Notes: generated by a model not told the origin, from the sequence alone. Positions 29,368-39,554 are shown, counted from the first letter of the stretch. The stretch: 64,000 nt of DNA from Serratia sp. Ag1 (GCF_000743355.1 NZ_JQEI01000004.1:1-64000); one strand, 5' to 3'. Translations and numbers: made by a program.

Positions 29368-30681
29368 CTATCTGGCCGCCGCCATCAGAGCTTCGATCGC
29401 GTCAGGATCCTTCACCACGCTGGCAGTCAGGTTTTCATTGCCGTCTTTGGTAATCAGGATGTCATCTTCAATACGGATACCAATGCCACGGTATTCTGGT
29501 GGTACGTCGGCATCCGGCGCGATATACAGACCAGGTTCGATGGTCAGCACCATGCCCGGCTCCAGAATACGATCGCGGCTTGGGGAGCCGTAATGACCAA
29601 CGTCATGCACATCCAGCCCCAGCCAATGGCTCAAACCATGCATAAAGAACGGGCGATGCGCCTGTTCAGCAAACAAGTGATCCACTTCACCTTTTAACAC
29701 GCCCAGTTCAACCAGACCGGTGATCATGATACGCACTACCTGATCGTTCACCTCGCGGATGCTGACCCCCGGTTTAAACATCTCCAAACCACGGTTGATC
29801 GATGCCAACACAATGTCATATACCGCACGCTGCGGTTTGCTGAACTTACCGTTTACCGGGAAAGTACGGGTGATATCACCGGCATAGCCGCGATATTCAC
29901 ACCCCGCGTCGATCAGCACCAGATCGCCGTCGCGCATTTGGCATTCGTTCTCGGTGTAGTGCAGGATGCAACCATTCTCACCGCTACCAACGATGGTGTT
30001 ATAAGAAGGGTAGCGTGCGCCGAGGCGGCCAAATTCGTGTAGGATTTCTGCTTCCAGTTGGTATTCGAACATCCCAGGGCGACATTTCTCCATCGCTCGG
30101 GTATGAGCCAGCGCGCTGATCTCTCCGGCGCGGCGCATGATCGCCACTTCTTCCGGCGATTTGAACAGGCGCATTTCATGCAGCCATGGGCGATAGTCGG
30201 TCATGCTCGCCGGGGCTTGCAGGTTCTGGCGAAAGCCCTTGCGTAATTTATCCAGCGCAGCGAACAGGATTTCATCCGCATAAGCATATTGCCCCTGCGC
30301 GTGGTACACCACGTCCAGACCATTGAGCAACAGGTGCAACTGGTCATTGATCTCATTGAATGCCAAGGCGCGATCCACTCCCAGCTTAGCTGGCGCGGCC
30401 TCTTGCCCTAAACGGCGACCAAACCAGATTTCTGCCGTCAGATCGCGTACCCGGTTGAACAAGACGCTGTGGTTATGGGTTTCATCGCTTTTTACCAGAA
30501 TCAGCGCAGCTTCCGGTTCGTTAAAACCGGTCAGATACCAGAAATCGCTATTCTGGCGATAGGGGTATTCAGAATCCGCACTGCGTGTCGCTTCTGGGGC
30601 GGCGAAAATAACCGCTGCGCTGCCCGGAGCCATCTTCGCCAACAACGCCTGACGGCGGTTGTGAAATTCCTGCTGAGTCAT
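29368..30681 (-). CDS. pepP: Xaa-Pro aminopeptidase II
   Basis: 437 residues from ATG 30679-30681 (MTQQEFHNRRQALLAKM), with AGGAGAAGG upstream; the frame extends 18 codons further without conservation. Manganese metalloaminopeptidase removing residues before proline. N-terminal creatinase domain, then pita-bread domain with metal ligands in LIDAGCEYRGYAGDITRTFP (two Asp), HGLSHWLGLDVHD (His), TIEPGLY (Glu) and GIRIEDD (Glu). First in the pepP-ubiH-ubiI unit after ygfB. Confidence 0.95.
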   Translation of the reverse strand: MTQQEFHNRRQALLAKMAPGSAAVIFAAPEATRSADSEYPYRQNSDFWYLTGFNEPEAALILVKSDETHNHSVLFNRVRDLTAEIWFGRRLGQEAAPAKLGVDRALAFNEINDQLHLLLNGLDVVYHAQGQYAYADEILFAALDKLRKGFRQNLQAPASMTDYRPWLHEMRLFKSPEEVAIMRRAGEISALAHTRAMEKCRPGMFEYQLEAEILHEFGRLGARYPSYNTIVGSGENGCILHYTENECQMRDGDLVLIDAGCEYRGYAGDITRTFPVNGKFSKPQRAVYDIVLASINRGLEMFKPGVSIREVNDQVVRIMITGLVELGVLKGEVDHLFAEQAHRPFFMHGLSHWLGLDVHDVGHYGSPSRDRILEPGMVLTIEPGLYIAPDADVPPEYRGIGIRIEDDILITKDGNENLTASVVKDPDAIEALMAAAR

Positions 30682-30735
30682 CACCTTCTCCTGAAATCGC
30701 TTTACCTGTGCGCTGCAGCTACGCAGAACCGGCAA

Positions 30736-31314
30736 TCAATGTAATGTTGGTTTGTGAACTTCCGGTGCCGTCGGTTTGTGACGGGTAAACTCGGTATGGC
30801 AGAGGATCGCGACAACGCGCACATACTCAGCCACTTCCTCCAGCGATTGCTCCAGTTCTTCCTGGTCTTCGTCTTCGTCGTAGCCCAATTGAGCTATGTT
30901 GCGCAGATCGTCGATCGCTTCACCCACTTCGTCTTTTACCTGCGCCAGTTTTGGCTGCATCATCCCCAGCCCCAGCAGAAAGTGGTTCACCCATCCCGCC
31001 AGCGCATCGGCCCGATCAAAAACGCTGACCGTATCACCTTCCGGCAACAGCAACTGGAACATAAATTCGTCGTCTTCCAGCGTATCGCGCGTCGCTTCAT
31101 GCAACTGTTGCAATGGCCCCCCCAACGCCTGTGGAAAAGCCACACCTTCGTTGGTCAGTTCAAAAACCAGCGTGCGCCAACTGGCGTCACGGTTGCCACC
31201 GCACAGCAGGCCGCTGATCAGGCCGTGCATTTCTGCCGCGGTTAAAGCTACCGCCTGCTGATTGAGGGCAACGGTCAAAGATTGGTAACTTGGAAATGTA
31301 TTCTGTATGGACAT
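30736..31314 (-). CDS. ygfB: UPF0149 family protein YgfB
   Basis: 192 residues from [13 protein letters not shown], the E. coli length; a start two codons upstream is not conserved. All-helical family with [11 protein letters not shown] and the very acidic [16 protein letters not shown] / [13 protein letters not shown] segments. In Pseudomonas a homologue modulates expression of beta-lactamase-related genes; the role in enterobacteria is not established. It precedes pepP by about 54 bases and is divergent from zapA. Confidence 0.92.
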   Translation of the reverse strand: MSIQNTFPSYQSLTVALNQQAVALTAAEMHGLISGLLCGGNRDASWRTLVFELTNEGVAFPQALGGPLQQLHEATRDTLEDDEFMFQLLLPEGDTVSVFDRADALAGWVNHFLLGLGMMQPKLAQVKDEVGEAIDDLRNIAQLGYDEDEDQEELEQSLEEVAEYVRVVAILCHTEFTRHKPTAPEVHKPTLH

Positions 31315-31622
31315 GCGCATTCGTCGTCGTTGGCAGGATAAGTTCGTGTTATGCTACCACCAAGGTCCGTCGCTATACCAGTTGAGCGCACTATCTCAGT
31401 GGCGTGTTATAGTCAGAGCGCCTGGGTATTTTCACCGGATAGAATTGCGGTAAGTGTGCATTTTGAAACCCTTTTTTGTCTGGTAATCTTGGCCGCTGTC
31501 GATTAAAACCGGTACTGAAAAAGTGTTGTATCTTGGTACCGAGGTATATATAGTGGCGCCCGCTTTGAGTGGCACAGCACAAGCTGGCCGGAGCTGGCGC
31601 GAAATTTAGGCAGGAAGGTGGC
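31315..31622. other. Divergent ygfB/zapA intergenic region
   Basis: 308 bases that should hold promoters for both directions. TATAGT at 31408-31413 could be a -10 for zapA, but no well-spaced -35 was found. No gene seen. Confidence 0.45.
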
Positions 31623-31952
31623 ATGTCTGCACAACCGGTAGATATTCAGATTTTTGGCCGTTCATTAAGAGTCAATTGCCCGCCAGAACAACAAGATGCG
31701 TTGAACATGGCAGCAGAAGATCTTAACCAGCGGTTGCAAGATCTTAAAGTTCGCACTAGAGTCACAAATACAGAACAACTCGTTTTCATCGCAGCATTGA
31801 ACGTCTGTCACGAACTTGCTCAAGAACGCTTGAAAACGCGTGATTATGCGGCCAATATGGAACAACGAATTCGTATGCTGCAACAGACCATTGAACAGGC
31901 ATTGCTTGAACAGGGTCGCATCACTGAACGTCAGGATGCACAATTCGAATAA
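31623..31952 (+). CDS. zapA: Cell division protein ZapA
   Basis: 109 residues from [19 protein letters not shown], nearly identical to E. coli ZapA. It bundles FtsZ protofilaments at the septum. N-terminal globular domain followed from about residue 65 by a coiled coil ([20 protein letters not shown]). The upstream 18 codons of open frame are not conserved. Followed 43 bases later by the 6S RNA gene, as in other enterobacteria. Confidence 0.95.
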   Translation: MSAQPVDIQIFGRSLRVNCPPEQQDALNMAAEDLNQRLQDLKVRTRVTNTEQLVFIAALNVCHELAQERLKTRDYAANMEQRIRMLQQTIEQALLEQGRITERQDAQFE

Positions 31953-31994
31953 CTTAAGTTGCTGAAATGTTGTCTTTCGGCAATGGGTAAAAAA

Positions 31995-32178
31995 ATTTCT
32001 CTGAGATGTTTGCCAGCGGGCCAGTCCCCTGAGCCGATATTTAGTACTAACAGAATGTGATGACTCGTGATCGGTGAGCATGCTCGGCCCGTCCGAGAAG
32101 CCTTAAGATTGCGACATCATGTTCACCTTGAACCATGGGTTCAAGGGTTACAGCCTGCGACGGCATCTCGGAGATTCC
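31995..32178 (+). ncRNA. ssrS: 6S RNA
   Basis: 184 bases from ATTTCTCTGAGATGTT to CTCGGAGATTCC, the same length as E. coli 6S RNA. The terminal stem (ATTTCTCTGAGATG with CATCTCGGAGATTCC), the GAGCATGCTCGG segment and the CTTGAACC...GGGTTCAAGGG hairpin are conserved. It mimics an open promoter and binds sigma-70 RNA polymerase in stationary phase. Cotranscribed with fau. Confidence 0.96.
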
Positions 32179-32214
32179 CCCTTCACTCGTGGTTTACCAC
32201 GCAAGTTCGTCGAT

Positions 32215-32823
32215 ATGTCTTTTCAACCTCGATTCGATCAACAACGCCAAGCGATCCGCAATGAAATCCGCCAGCGGCGACGTGCCCTGACGCCCGCGCA
32301 GCAGCATAATTTTGCGTTGCAGGTGGCTACACGCCTGGTACAGCATGCGCGTATTCAGGCCGCACAGCGTATTGCAGTATTTCTCTCCTTTGATGGTGAA
32401 CTGGATACCCGCCCGCTGATTGAGCAGCTATGGCAACTGGGCAAGCAGGTTTACCTGCCAGTATTGCACCCGTTTAACCCCGGTTACTTGCTGTTCTTGC
32501 GCTACACCCCCGCAACAGAGTTGGTGAGCAATCGCTTCAATATTCTGGAACCTGCATTGGATGTGCGCTGTGTGTTACCGGTGTTGCAGTTAGATGTCGT
32601 TCTGACACCGCTGGTGGCGTTTGATGCTGTAGGCCAGCGACTGGGGATGGGCGGTGGTTTTTACGATCGCACCTTACAAAACTGGCAGCAGAGTGGCCCC
32701 TACCCGCTAGGGTTGGCACATGATTGCCAGCAGGTGGAAAGATTACCGGTGGAACACTGGGATATCCCGCTGCCGGAAATCATTACGCCTTCGCAACAGT
32801 GGGCATGGCCAACGGCAGAATAG
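32215..32823 (+). CDS. fau: 5-formyltetrahydrofolate cyclo-ligase
   Basis: 202 residues from MSFQPRFDQQRQAIRNEIRQ; the start overlaps nothing and follows ssrS by 36 bases. It converts 5-formyl-THF to 5,10-methenyl-THF using ATP. The family signature GMGGGFYDRTLQNW lies around residue 140. The ssrS-fau pairing is conserved in enterobacteria. The frame extends 32 codons upstream into 6S RNA, which is not coding. Confidence 0.92.
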   Translation: MSFQPRFDQQRQAIRNEIRQRRRALTPAQQHNFALQVATRLVQHARIQAAQRIAVFLSFDGELDTRPLIEQLWQLGKQVYLPVLHPFNPGYLLFLRYTPATELVSNRFNILEPALDVRCVLPVLQLDVVLTPLVAFDAVGQRLGMGGGFYDRTLQNWQQSGPYPLGLAHDCQQVERLPVEHWDIPLPEIITPSQQWAWPTAE

Positions 32824-32825
32824 CA

Positions 32826-32847
32826 AAGGCCGGTTTTCACCGGCCTT
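32826..32847. terminator. Hairpin between convergent fau and serA
   Basis: AAGGCCGG / CCGGCCTT stem with a six-base loop, between stop codons of convergent genes. No strong T tract follows on either strand. Confidence 0.5.
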
Positions 32848-32867
32848 GGATTCAAGCACAATCGTTA

Positions 32868-34106
32868 TCAGAACAGCAGGCGCGTACGAATGGTGCCTTC
32901 GATCGCTTTCATCCGTTGCAACGCCGCTTCAGCACGCTCGGTTTCTGCTTCGACATCAATAACCACATAGCCGATTTCCGCACCGGTCTGCAGATACTGC
33001 GCCGCAATGTTCACACCCTCTTCCGCGAAGATCTGGTTAATCTGCGTCAGGATGCCTGGGCGGTTTTCATGGATGTGCAGCAAACGGCTCGAGTTTGGGC
33101 CATGCGTCGGCAGTGAAACTTCTGGGAAGTTAACCGCAGACAGCGTAGAACCGTTGTCAGAGTATTTCGCCAGTTTCCCGGCCACTTCATCACCGATGTT
33201 CTCCTGCGCTTCCTGGGTTGAACCGCCGATGTGCGGCGTCAGCAGCACGTTGTCGAACTCGCACAGTGGCGAATTGAACGGATCGCTGTTGGTTGCAGGT
33301 TCTTCTGGGAAGACGTCGATCGCCGCCCCTGAAAGATGATTGCTCGCCAGCGCGTTGCAGAGCGCAGGGATATCCACTACGGTGCCACGTGAGGCGTTGA
33401 TCAAAATCGCCCCTGGCTTCATCAGTGCTAACTCTTCAGCGCCGATCATGTCTTTGGTAGACAGCGTTTCCGGCACATGCAGCGTTACCACATCGCTCAT
33501 ATTGAGCAGATCGGATAAGTGGCGTACCTGCTGAGCGTTACCCAGCGGCAATTTATTCTCGATATCATAGAAGAACACCTTCATACCCAGGCCTTCCGCC
33601 AGAATACCGAGCTGAGTACCGATATGGCCGTAGCCGATGATCCCCAGTTTCTTGCCACGCGCTTCATACGAACCCACGGCCAGTTTTTGCCACTGGCCAC
33701 GGTGCGCCTTGGCGTTAGCCATTGGGATACCGCGCAACATCAGCAACAGCTCACCCAACACCATTTCAGCAACGGAGCGAGTATTGGAGAATGGGGCGTT
33801 AAACACCGGGATACCGCGTTTGGTCGCCGCTTTCAAATCAACCTGATTGGTGCCGATACAGAAACAACCCACTGCAACCAGCTTCTCTGCAGCAGCGAAA
33901 ACTTCTTCGGTCAGATTGGTGCGTGAACGGATACCGATGAAGTGCGCATCGCGGATCGATGCCTTAAGCGCTTCGGTGTCTAACGCACCTTTGTGATATT
34001 CAATGTTGGTATACCCTGCAGCGCGCAGGCTATCTACCGTGCTTTGATGAACCCCTTCCACCAACAGAAATTTAATCCTGTCTTTCTCCAATGATACTTT
34101 TGCCAT
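32868..34106 (-). CDS. serA: D-3-phosphoglycerate dehydrogenase
   Basis: 412 residues, E. coli SerA 410. First step of serine synthesis. NAD-binding domain with LGIIGYGHIGTQLGIL (about residues 153-168), catalytic Arg, Glu and His in NASRGTVVD, FPEEP and LTPHIGGST, and a C-terminal ACT domain (RLLHIHENRPGILTQINQIF) that binds serine for feedback inhibition. Convergent with fau. Confidence 0.97.
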   Translation of the reverse strand: MAKVSLEKDRIKFLLVEGVHQSTVDSLRAAGYTNIEYHKGALDTEALKASIRDAHFIGIRSRTNLTEEVFAAAEKLVAVGCFCIGTNQVDLKAATKRGIPVFNAPFSNTRSVAEMVLGELLLMLRGIPMANAKAHRGQWQKLAVGSYEARGKKLGIIGYGHIGTQLGILAEGLGMKVFFYDIENKLPLGNAQQVRHLSDLLNMSDVVTLHVPETLSTKDMIGAEELALMKPGAILINASRGTVVDIPALCNALASNHLSGAAIDVFPEEPATNSDPFNSPLCEFDNVLLTPHIGGSTQEAQENIGDEVAGKLAKYSDNGSTLSAVNFPEVSLPTHGPNSSRLLHIHENRPGILTQINQIFAEEGVNIAAQYLQTGAEIGYVVIDVEAETERAEAALQRMKAIEGTIRTRLLF

Positions 34107-34421
34107 TTACCCGACCCTATATTCAGACCTCAGAAACCACTGCTATACCCTTCATACTTCGAGTTGCCCGGGCATAAAAAACAGTACATCCCCCCAACAT
34201 AACAAAAATAACGCGCCCGGCAATACAAACGATTGCCCGCCGATCAGCACAAGGCTCATTGATGCGGCAGGTTTCTGGTGGAAGATGCCAGAGCGAAAGA
34301 GTTTGGCAGGAACTTAATGGAGGTTATGAGTATAACGTGATATATATCACTAAATTTAGCGGTTTTGAGATAAGATATTTTTTAGCCAAAAATCTCAAGA
34401 AACAGGAAAACGGCAAACTAT
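34107..34421. other. serA upstream region
   Basis: About 315 bases upstream of serA and downstream of rpiA. It contains a half copy of the palindromic element and the serA promoter region, which I cannot pin down. A 67-codon frame at 34259-34462 is not convincing. Confidence 0.45.
34145..34168 (-). repeat. Half copy of dispersed palindromic element
   Basis: ATACCCTTCATACTTCGAGT followed by TGCCC matches one end of the element at 36170-36294 in inverted orientation (there the end reads GCAACTTGAAGTATGACGGG on the plus strand). The other end is absent. Confidence 0.6.
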
Positions 34422-34445
34422 CAGGGCGCAATCCACTGCGCCCTG
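34422..34445 (-). terminator. Terminator of rpiA
   Basis: CAGGGCGCA / TGCGCCCTG nine-base-pair stem, 9 bases after the rpiA stop; the leftward tail ATAGTTTGCC is only moderately T-rich. Confidence 0.55.
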
Positions 34446-34454
34446 ACGACTACG

Positions 34455-35114
34455 TTATTTGAGCACTTTTTTAACGCCATCCGGCGTACCGACCAGCGCA
34501 ACATCCGCGCCACGGTTGGCAAACAGACCGACAGTCACCACACCCGCGATGCCATTGATCGTATTTTCCAGCGCCACCGCATCAAGAATGTTCAGGTTAT
34601 GCACATCCAGGATCACGTTGCCATTGTCGGTCAGCACGTTCTGGCGATATTCCGGCAAACCGCCCAGCTTCACCAGTTCACGTGCCACGTAAGAACGCGC
34701 CATCGGGATCACTTCCACTGGCAATGGGAACTTGCCCAACACATCAACCTGTTTGGTTGAATCGACGATGCAGATAAACTTGCGGGCAATCGCGGCAATG
34801 ATTTTCTCGCGGGTCAAGGCTGCACCACCGCCTTTGATCATCTGCATATGGCCGTTGATCTCATCTGCGCCATCAACATAGATATCCAGCGAATCCACTT
34901 CGTTGCTGTCGAAAACGTGGATCCCCAGGCTTTTCAACTTGGCGGTAGAAGCGTCGGAGCTGGATACCGCACCTTCGATCTGGTTTTTGATCGAGCCAAG
35001 TGCGTCGATAAAATGAGCCGCTGTGGAGCCAGTGCCAACCCCCACAATAGTGCCTGGTTTCACATATTCCAGCGCCGCCCAGCCTACCGCTTTTTTCAGT
35101 TCATCCTGAGTCAT
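34455..35114 (-). CDS. rpiA: Ribose-5-phosphate isomerase A
   Basis: 219 residues from [20 protein letters not shown], the E. coli length; 21 upstream codons of open frame are not conserved. Interconverts ribulose-5-phosphate and ribose-5-phosphate. [21 protein letters not shown] and [12 protein letters not shown] hold the active-site Asp, Glu and Lys residues. Divergent from argP, as in E. coli. Confidence 0.97.
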   Translation of the reverse strand: MTQDELKKAVGWAALEYVKPGTIVGVGTGSTAAHFIDALGSIKNQIEGAVSSSDASTAKLKSLGIHVFDSNEVDSLDIYVDGADEINGHMQMIKGGGAALTREKIIAAIARKFICIVDSTKQVDVLGKFPLPVEVIPMARSYVARELVKLGGLPEYRQNVLTDNGNVILDVHNLNILDAVALENTINGIAGVVTVGLFANRGADVALVGTPDGVKKVLK

Positions 35115-35267
35115 GATGTGTTCATTGCCTATGTGCGAAAACGTGGGCGTATTATAGGGTAAATCGCCATTTGACACTCAGGCATGATCACACTTATTTC
35201 ACCCGAGAAAGCGTAAAAATGTGGCATAGTGCCGATATCAATTTATTTTTATAGGGATATATCTCCG

Positions 35268-36161
35268 ATGAAACGCCCAGACTATCGAACGCTACAAGCG
35301 CTGGACGCGGTGATCCGTGAGCGTGGTTTTGAACGCGCGGCACAAAAACTGTGTATCACCCAATCGGCTGTATCCCAACGCATCAAACAGTTGGAAAACC
35401 TGTTCGGCCAACCGCTGTTAGTGCGTACCGTGCCGCCGCGCCCGACAGAACAAGGGCAGAAATTGCTGGCATTACTGCACCAGGTTGAACTGCTGGAAGA
35501 AGAGTGGCTGGGGAATGATAACGGGGTCGACACGCCGCTGCTGCTGTCGCTGGCGGTTAACGCCGATAGCCTGGCAACCTGGCTGTTACCGGCGCTAAAA
35601 CCAGTGCTGACCGACTCACCGATCCGCCTGAATCTGCAAGTTGAAGACGAAACCCGCACTCAGGAACGCCTGCGCCGGGGTGAAGTAGTGGGCGCGGTGA
35701 GTATCCAACCGCAGCCGCTGCCGAGTTGCCTGGTGGATCAGTTAGGGGCGCTGGATTATCTGTTTGTCGCTTCCAAGGGCTTTGCCGAGCGCTATTTCCC
35801 CAATGGCGTTACCCGCTCCGCCCTGCTGAAAGCTCCGGCGGTGGCGTTTGATCACCTTGACGACATGCACCAGGCATTTTTGCAGCAAAACTTCGATCTT
35901 TCCCCGGGCAGTGTGCCCTGTCATATCGTTAACTCTTCAGAAGCTTTTGTGCAATTGGCACGGCAAGGCACCACCTGCTGTATGATCCCGCATCTGCAGA
36001 TTGAAAGAGAATTGGCTTCAGGGGAGTTGATCGATCTGACGCCGGGCCTGTTCCAGCGGCGCATGCTGTTCTGGCACCGTTTCGCGCCAGAAAGCCGCAT
36101 GATGCGCAAGGTGACCGACGCATTACTAGCGCATGGGCATCAGGTGTTAAGGCAAGATTAA
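35268..36161 (+). CDS. argP: LysR-type regulator ArgP (IciA)
   Basis: 297 residues from [20 protein letters not shown]; a frame extension of 13 codons is not conserved. Winged HTH in the first 60 residues ([21 protein letters not shown]), then a ligand-binding domain. ArgP activates argO with arginine and is held inactive with lysine; it also controls other lysine and nucleotide genes. Its target argO lies about 1.6 kb downstream, on the other strand. Confidence 0.96.
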   Translation: MKRPDYRTLQALDAVIRERGFERAAQKLCITQSAVSQRIKQLENLFGQPLLVRTVPPRPTEQGQKLLALLHQVELLEEEWLGNDNGVDTPLLLSLAVNADSLATWLLPALKPVLTDSPIRLNLQVEDETRTQERLRRGEVVGAVSIQPQPLPSCLVDQLGALDYLFVASKGFAERYFPNGVTRSALLKAPAVAFDHLDDMHQAFLQQNFDLSPGSVPCHIVNSSEAFVQLARQGTTCCMIPHLQIERELASGELIDLTPGLFQRRMLFWHRFAPESRMMRKVTDALLAHGHQVLRQD

Positions 36162-36169
36162 TAGAGTAT

Positions 36170-36294
36170 ATACCCTAAATAATTCGAGTTGCTTGTAGGC
36201 AGCAACTGAGCGAAGCCCCAGGAGTTTACTCAAGTAAGTGACTGGGGTGAGTGAGGGAAGCCAACACCCAAGCAACTTGAAGTATGACGGGTAT
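36170..36294. repeat. Dispersed palindromic element, full-length copy
   Basis: 125 bases with inverted ends: ATACCCTAAATAATTCGAGT at the left, and a right end whose complement reads ATACCCGTCATACTTCAAGT. Inner TTGCTTG/CAAGCAA sequences extend the pairing, and an AGCGAAGCCCCAGGAG / CTGGGGTGAG middle could form a second hairpin. It fills most of the gap between argP and yggE. It has no coding capacity worth noting. Shorter relatives occur at 6250, 18441 and 34145. It resembles the REP/ERIC class of non-autonomous repeats. Confidence 0.8.
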
Positions 36295-36324
36295 GGGGCG
36301 CAATAACCGCGCCCTGCTCGTGAT

Positions 36325-37056
36325 TCACTGCGCCGCGTTACGCTGCAATTCAAAAACGACATCGACCTGATCGTCAAAGCGTATGCTTTGCTGCTGATAG
36401 GTTTGTGCCACATCGTTTTCCGGTGCGGCAGCGGCCATTTTGAACATACGCGGTTCCGGCATCGGCTGAGTATTAGCCACGTGATAACGGATGCTGTAAA
36501 CCGGCCCTAACGTCACTTTAAAGCCCTTCGCCAGTGAAGCCGCCTGCTGGGTAGCGTTTTCTATCGCTTTCTGGCGGGCTTGCTCACGATAAGCCTCCGG
36601 GTTGGCCACACCCAGTTCAACCGAGCGGATCTCATTGAGGCCAGACTTCAACGCGCCGTCCAACAGCTCGTTCAGCTTATCCAACTGACGCAACGTCACC
36701 TGTACCTGACGCACCGCACGATAACCTTTCAGCACCGACTCACCGGTTTTCAGATAATCATATTCCGGCTGCGTGCGCAGATTGGCGGCATTGATATCTT
36801 TCTTTTCAATACCGCTTTTTTGCAGGAAATCGAAATATTGCGCGACACGCTCGTCGACCTGCTTTTTCGCTTCAGCGGCGTCTTTAGAGGACACGCTGAC
36901 TTCGATCGCCAGCGTAGCGATATCCGGGGTGGCGTCCACGCTGGCGCTACCGGAAGTCACTACGTGCGGCCCTTCGGGTAATTCCGCCGCCTGCAGCGCC
37001 AGAGGTAATGCCCCAAATCCAATCATTGCGGCCATGGCCAATGCTTTCAGCTTCAC
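36325..37056 (-). CDS. yggE: Periplasmic SIMPL-domain protein YggE
   Basis: 243 residues. Signal peptide MKLKALAMAAMIGFGALPLA with a cleavage site after LQA. The rest is a SIMPL/DUF541 domain (VVTSGSASVDATPDIATLAIEVS near the N-terminus). E. coli YggE has been linked to reduced oxidative stress; the molecular activity is unknown. Usual E. coli neighbourhood between argP and argO. Confidence 0.92.
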   Translation of the reverse strand: MKLKALAMAAMIGFGALPLALQAAELPEGPHVVTSGSASVDATPDIATLAIEVSVSSKDAAEAKKQVDERVAQYFDFLQKSGIEKKDINAANLRTQPEYDYLKTGESVLKGYRAVRQVQVTLRQLDKLNELLDGALKSGLNEIRSVELGVANPEAYREQARQKAIENATQQAASLAKGFKVTLGPVYSIRYHVANTQPMPEPRMFKMAAAAPENDVAQTYQQQSIRFDDQVDVVFELQRNAAQ

Positions 37057-37138
37057 AGTGTCTCCTTAAAATGGTTCGTTACTGAGCCTAAAATCTAACA
37101 TATCTGGCGGTACTTTAAATTCGGATTAGTGACAAATT

Positions 37139-37756
37139 CTACAAACTTGCGCTATTCCAGGCTAATTGTATTGCGATAGCCCACATCACCAGCCCGACCA
37201 GAACGTTGATAATCCTCTGCGCCAGTTGAGTTTGCAACCACGGAGCCAACCAGGAAGCCAGCAAAGCCAAAGCGAAAAACCAGACGATCGACGCACTGGC
37301 TGCGCCCAAGGCAAACCAGGAGCGGATCTCCGGAGCCAGTTGGCTGCCGAGACTGCCGAGCACCACAAAGGTATCAAGATAAACATGTGGGTTCAGCCAG
37401 GTTACCGCCAACATAGTAACCACGATGCGCCAGCGGCTTTGGTTCATCTCTTTGGCCGTCGCCAGTGCCAGATGCTGGCTGAACGCGGTGCGGAAGGCTC
37501 CCCAACCATACCACAGCAGAAACGCCACTCCCCCCCAGGTGACCAACTGCAACAACAGCGGCGAACGGCTCAGCAAAGCGCTACCACCGAAAATACCGCC
37601 ACAAATCAGAGCGATATCGCTCAAGGCGCACAGCGAGGCGATCATCAGATGATACTGGCGGCGGATCCCCTGGTTCATCACAAACACGTTTTGCGGCCCC
37701 AGCGGCAAGATCATCGCAGCACTCAAAGCAAAGCCTTGCAAAAAGATGGTTAACAT
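37139..37756 (-). CDS. argO: Arginine exporter ArgO
   Basis: 205 residues from [20 protein letters not shown], with GAGG upstream; the frame runs 27 codons further without conservation. LysE/RhtB-family exporter with about six membrane segments and the family motif [14 protein letters not shown]. It exports arginine and is activated by ArgP. E. coli ArgO has 211 residues. Confidence 0.95.
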   Translation of the reverse strand: MLTIFLQGFALSAAMILPLGPQNVFVMNQGIRRQYHLMIASLCALSDIALICGGIFGGSALLSRSPLLLQLVTWGGVAFLLWYGWGAFRTAFSQHLALATAKEMNQSRWRIVVTMLAVTWLNPHVYLDTFVVLGSLGSQLAPEIRSWFALGAASASIVWFFALALLASWLAPWLQTQLAQRIINVLVGLVMWAIAIQLAWNSASL

Positions 37757-38012
37757 TTTGTTTCCTCTGACTATAGAATGCTGGGCTTTTAGACCGCGTT
37801 TCGAAGGCGAGAACGCCAGAAAAGCGGCACATGTCATTCAGCACGCGCATCATACGAAGAGATGATTATTAGGGGAAATGGATATTTCTAATCAGCCATC
37901 AGCAACACTAATAGCCCGCCATGTTTCATAACGATCTTGCCCAAGACCGCTCAGCACAACGGTATCTGCTGGCCGCTCAAGGTTGCGCTCACCGAACACC
38001 GGGGGACATCAC

Positions 38013-39554
38013 ATGATGCAGAGCAATACAGACCAACCCATTCTGACACTTAGCAATATCGTGAAGCGATTTGGCGGCAACATCGCGGTGAACGATGTCA
38101 GCCTGCAAGTGATGCCCGGCGAGGTAGTGGCGCTATTGGGTGAGAATGGTGCTGGCAAATCGACGCTGATCAAGGTGTTAGCCGGGGTTTACCCACGTGA
38201 GGGTGGTGAGATTCGCTTTCAGGGCCGCAATATCAGCTCGGCGGCGGCGATAAACAACGCCAACCACCAGCCGATTGCCTTTATCCACCAGGATTTAGGG
38301 CTGATCGAGTGGATGACGGTGGCCGAAAACATGGCCCTGGTGATGGGTTTCCCGCGCCGTTTGGGGCTGATCAACTGGCGCGCCGTCCGCCAGCGCGCCG
38401 CAGAAGCCTTGCAGGATATCGGCCTGATGCTGGATCCTGAGGCCCGAGTGTTTGAACTTTCCCGCACCGAGAAATCGCTGCTGGCCATCGCCCGGGCGGT
38501 GGCGGTAAACGCCGAACTGCTGGTGCTGGATGAACCCACCGCGTCTCTCCCCGCCAACGATGTGCGCCACTTATTTGCCGTGATCAACCGGCTGCGCGCC
38601 AAAAAGGTCGGCATGATCTATGTCACCCATCGCCTGGATGAGGTGATTGAGATTGCCGATCGGGTATGCGTGATGCGCGACGGCTGTTACGTTGCCGGGG
38701 GCCACACCGCCGATTACTCCCTGCACGATCTGGTACACCTGATCGTCGGCGAAGCGATAACGGGCGATAGCCGCAAGCCGTTGCCAGAGCAGCAACCTGC
38801 GGTACTGCAGCTCAGTAATGTGGTGATCGGCGAGATCGGGTCAGTCAGCTTCAGTCTGCAACCGGGTGAAATGCTGGCTTTGGCCGGGCTGCGCGGCGCC
38901 GGGCAGGAAGAGATTGGCCGCCTGCTGTTTGGCCTGCGCCAGCGCGATAGCGGTGAAATCCAGTTCCGCGATCGGCCTTACGCAGCCACAAGCCCACAAC
39001 AGGCGATCGCCTGCGGCGTTTCGTTAGTCGCAGGCGATCGTACCGGCGAAAGTCTGGTGATGTCGATGAGCGTGCGTGAAAACCTGTTCCTCAACCCTTG
39101 CGCCGACGGCCACAGGCTGCTGGCACACTACAGTCGCCGTGCCGAAACCGCCGCCAGCGCGCAGAAAGTGCAACTGTTTGACGTGCGGCCAACAGGTGTT
39201 GATACCGATATCAGCGCCCTGTCCGGTGGCAATCAGCAAAAAGTCGTGATGGCACGTTGGATGCACTTGGGCGCACCGCTGCTGATCCTGGAAGATCCGA
39301 CCGCAGGTGTCGATGTCGGTGCACGGGCAGAAATTTATCATCTGTTAAATCAATCCCTGGCCGCAGGCGTGGCTGTCTTGGTGATCTCCAACGATTTCGA
39401 GGAGATCGCCCATATCTGCAACCGTGCCTTGGTGTTCAACCGGGGAAGCGTGGTCGGCGAACTGAAAAACCAGCAGGTCTCGTTCGCCAATTTATTGGAA
39501 CTGGCCTCTGCCAGCCTTGAGGAAGTTGTGGTGGAGCAACAGCATGTCGAATAA
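38013..39554 (+). CDS. Sugar-type ABC importer ATPase (two nucleotide-binding domains)
   Basis: 513 residues from ATG 38013, with GGGGGA 6 bases upstream; an upstream TTG-started extension is less likely. Two fused ATPase domains of the RbsA/MglA class. Domain 1 has Walker A GENGAGKST (43-51), signature LSRTEKSLLAIARA and Walker B LLVLDEPTASL. Domain 2 has a degenerate Walker A (GLRGAGQEEIGR, no Lys-Ser), normal for this class, with LSGGNQQKVVMARW and LLILEDPTAGVD. It energises a pentose- or hexose-type importer. Overlaps the permease gene by 11 bases. Substrate unknown. Confidence 0.9.
   Translation: MMQSNTDQPILTLSNIVKRFGGNIAVNDVSLQVMPGEVVALLGENGAGKSTLIKVLAGVYPREGGEIRFQGRNISSAAAINNANHQPIAFIHQDLGLIEWMTVAENMALVMGFPRRLGLINWRAVRQRAAEALQDIGLMLDPEARVFELSRTEKSLLAIARAVAVNAELLVLDEPTASLPANDVRHLFAVINRLRAKKVGMIYVTHRLDEVIEIADRVCVMRDGCYVAGGHTADYSLHDLVHLIVGEAITGDSRKPLPEQQPAVLQLSNVVIGEIGSVSFSLQPGEMLALAGLRGAGQEEIGRLLFGLRQRDSGEIQFRDRPYAATSPQQAIACGVSLVAGDRTGESLVMSMSVRENLFLNPCADGHRLLAHYSRRAETAASAQKVQLFDVRPTGVDTDISALSGGNQQKVVMARWMHLGAPLLILEDPTAGVDVGARAEIYHLLNQSLAAGVAVLVISNDFEEIAHICNRALVFNRGSVVGELKNQQVSFANLLELASASLEEVVVEQQHVE

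Noticed and set aside
36147-36413. 88-codon minus-strand frame
   Set aside because: It lies over the palindromic repeat and the end of yggE; no conservation expected.
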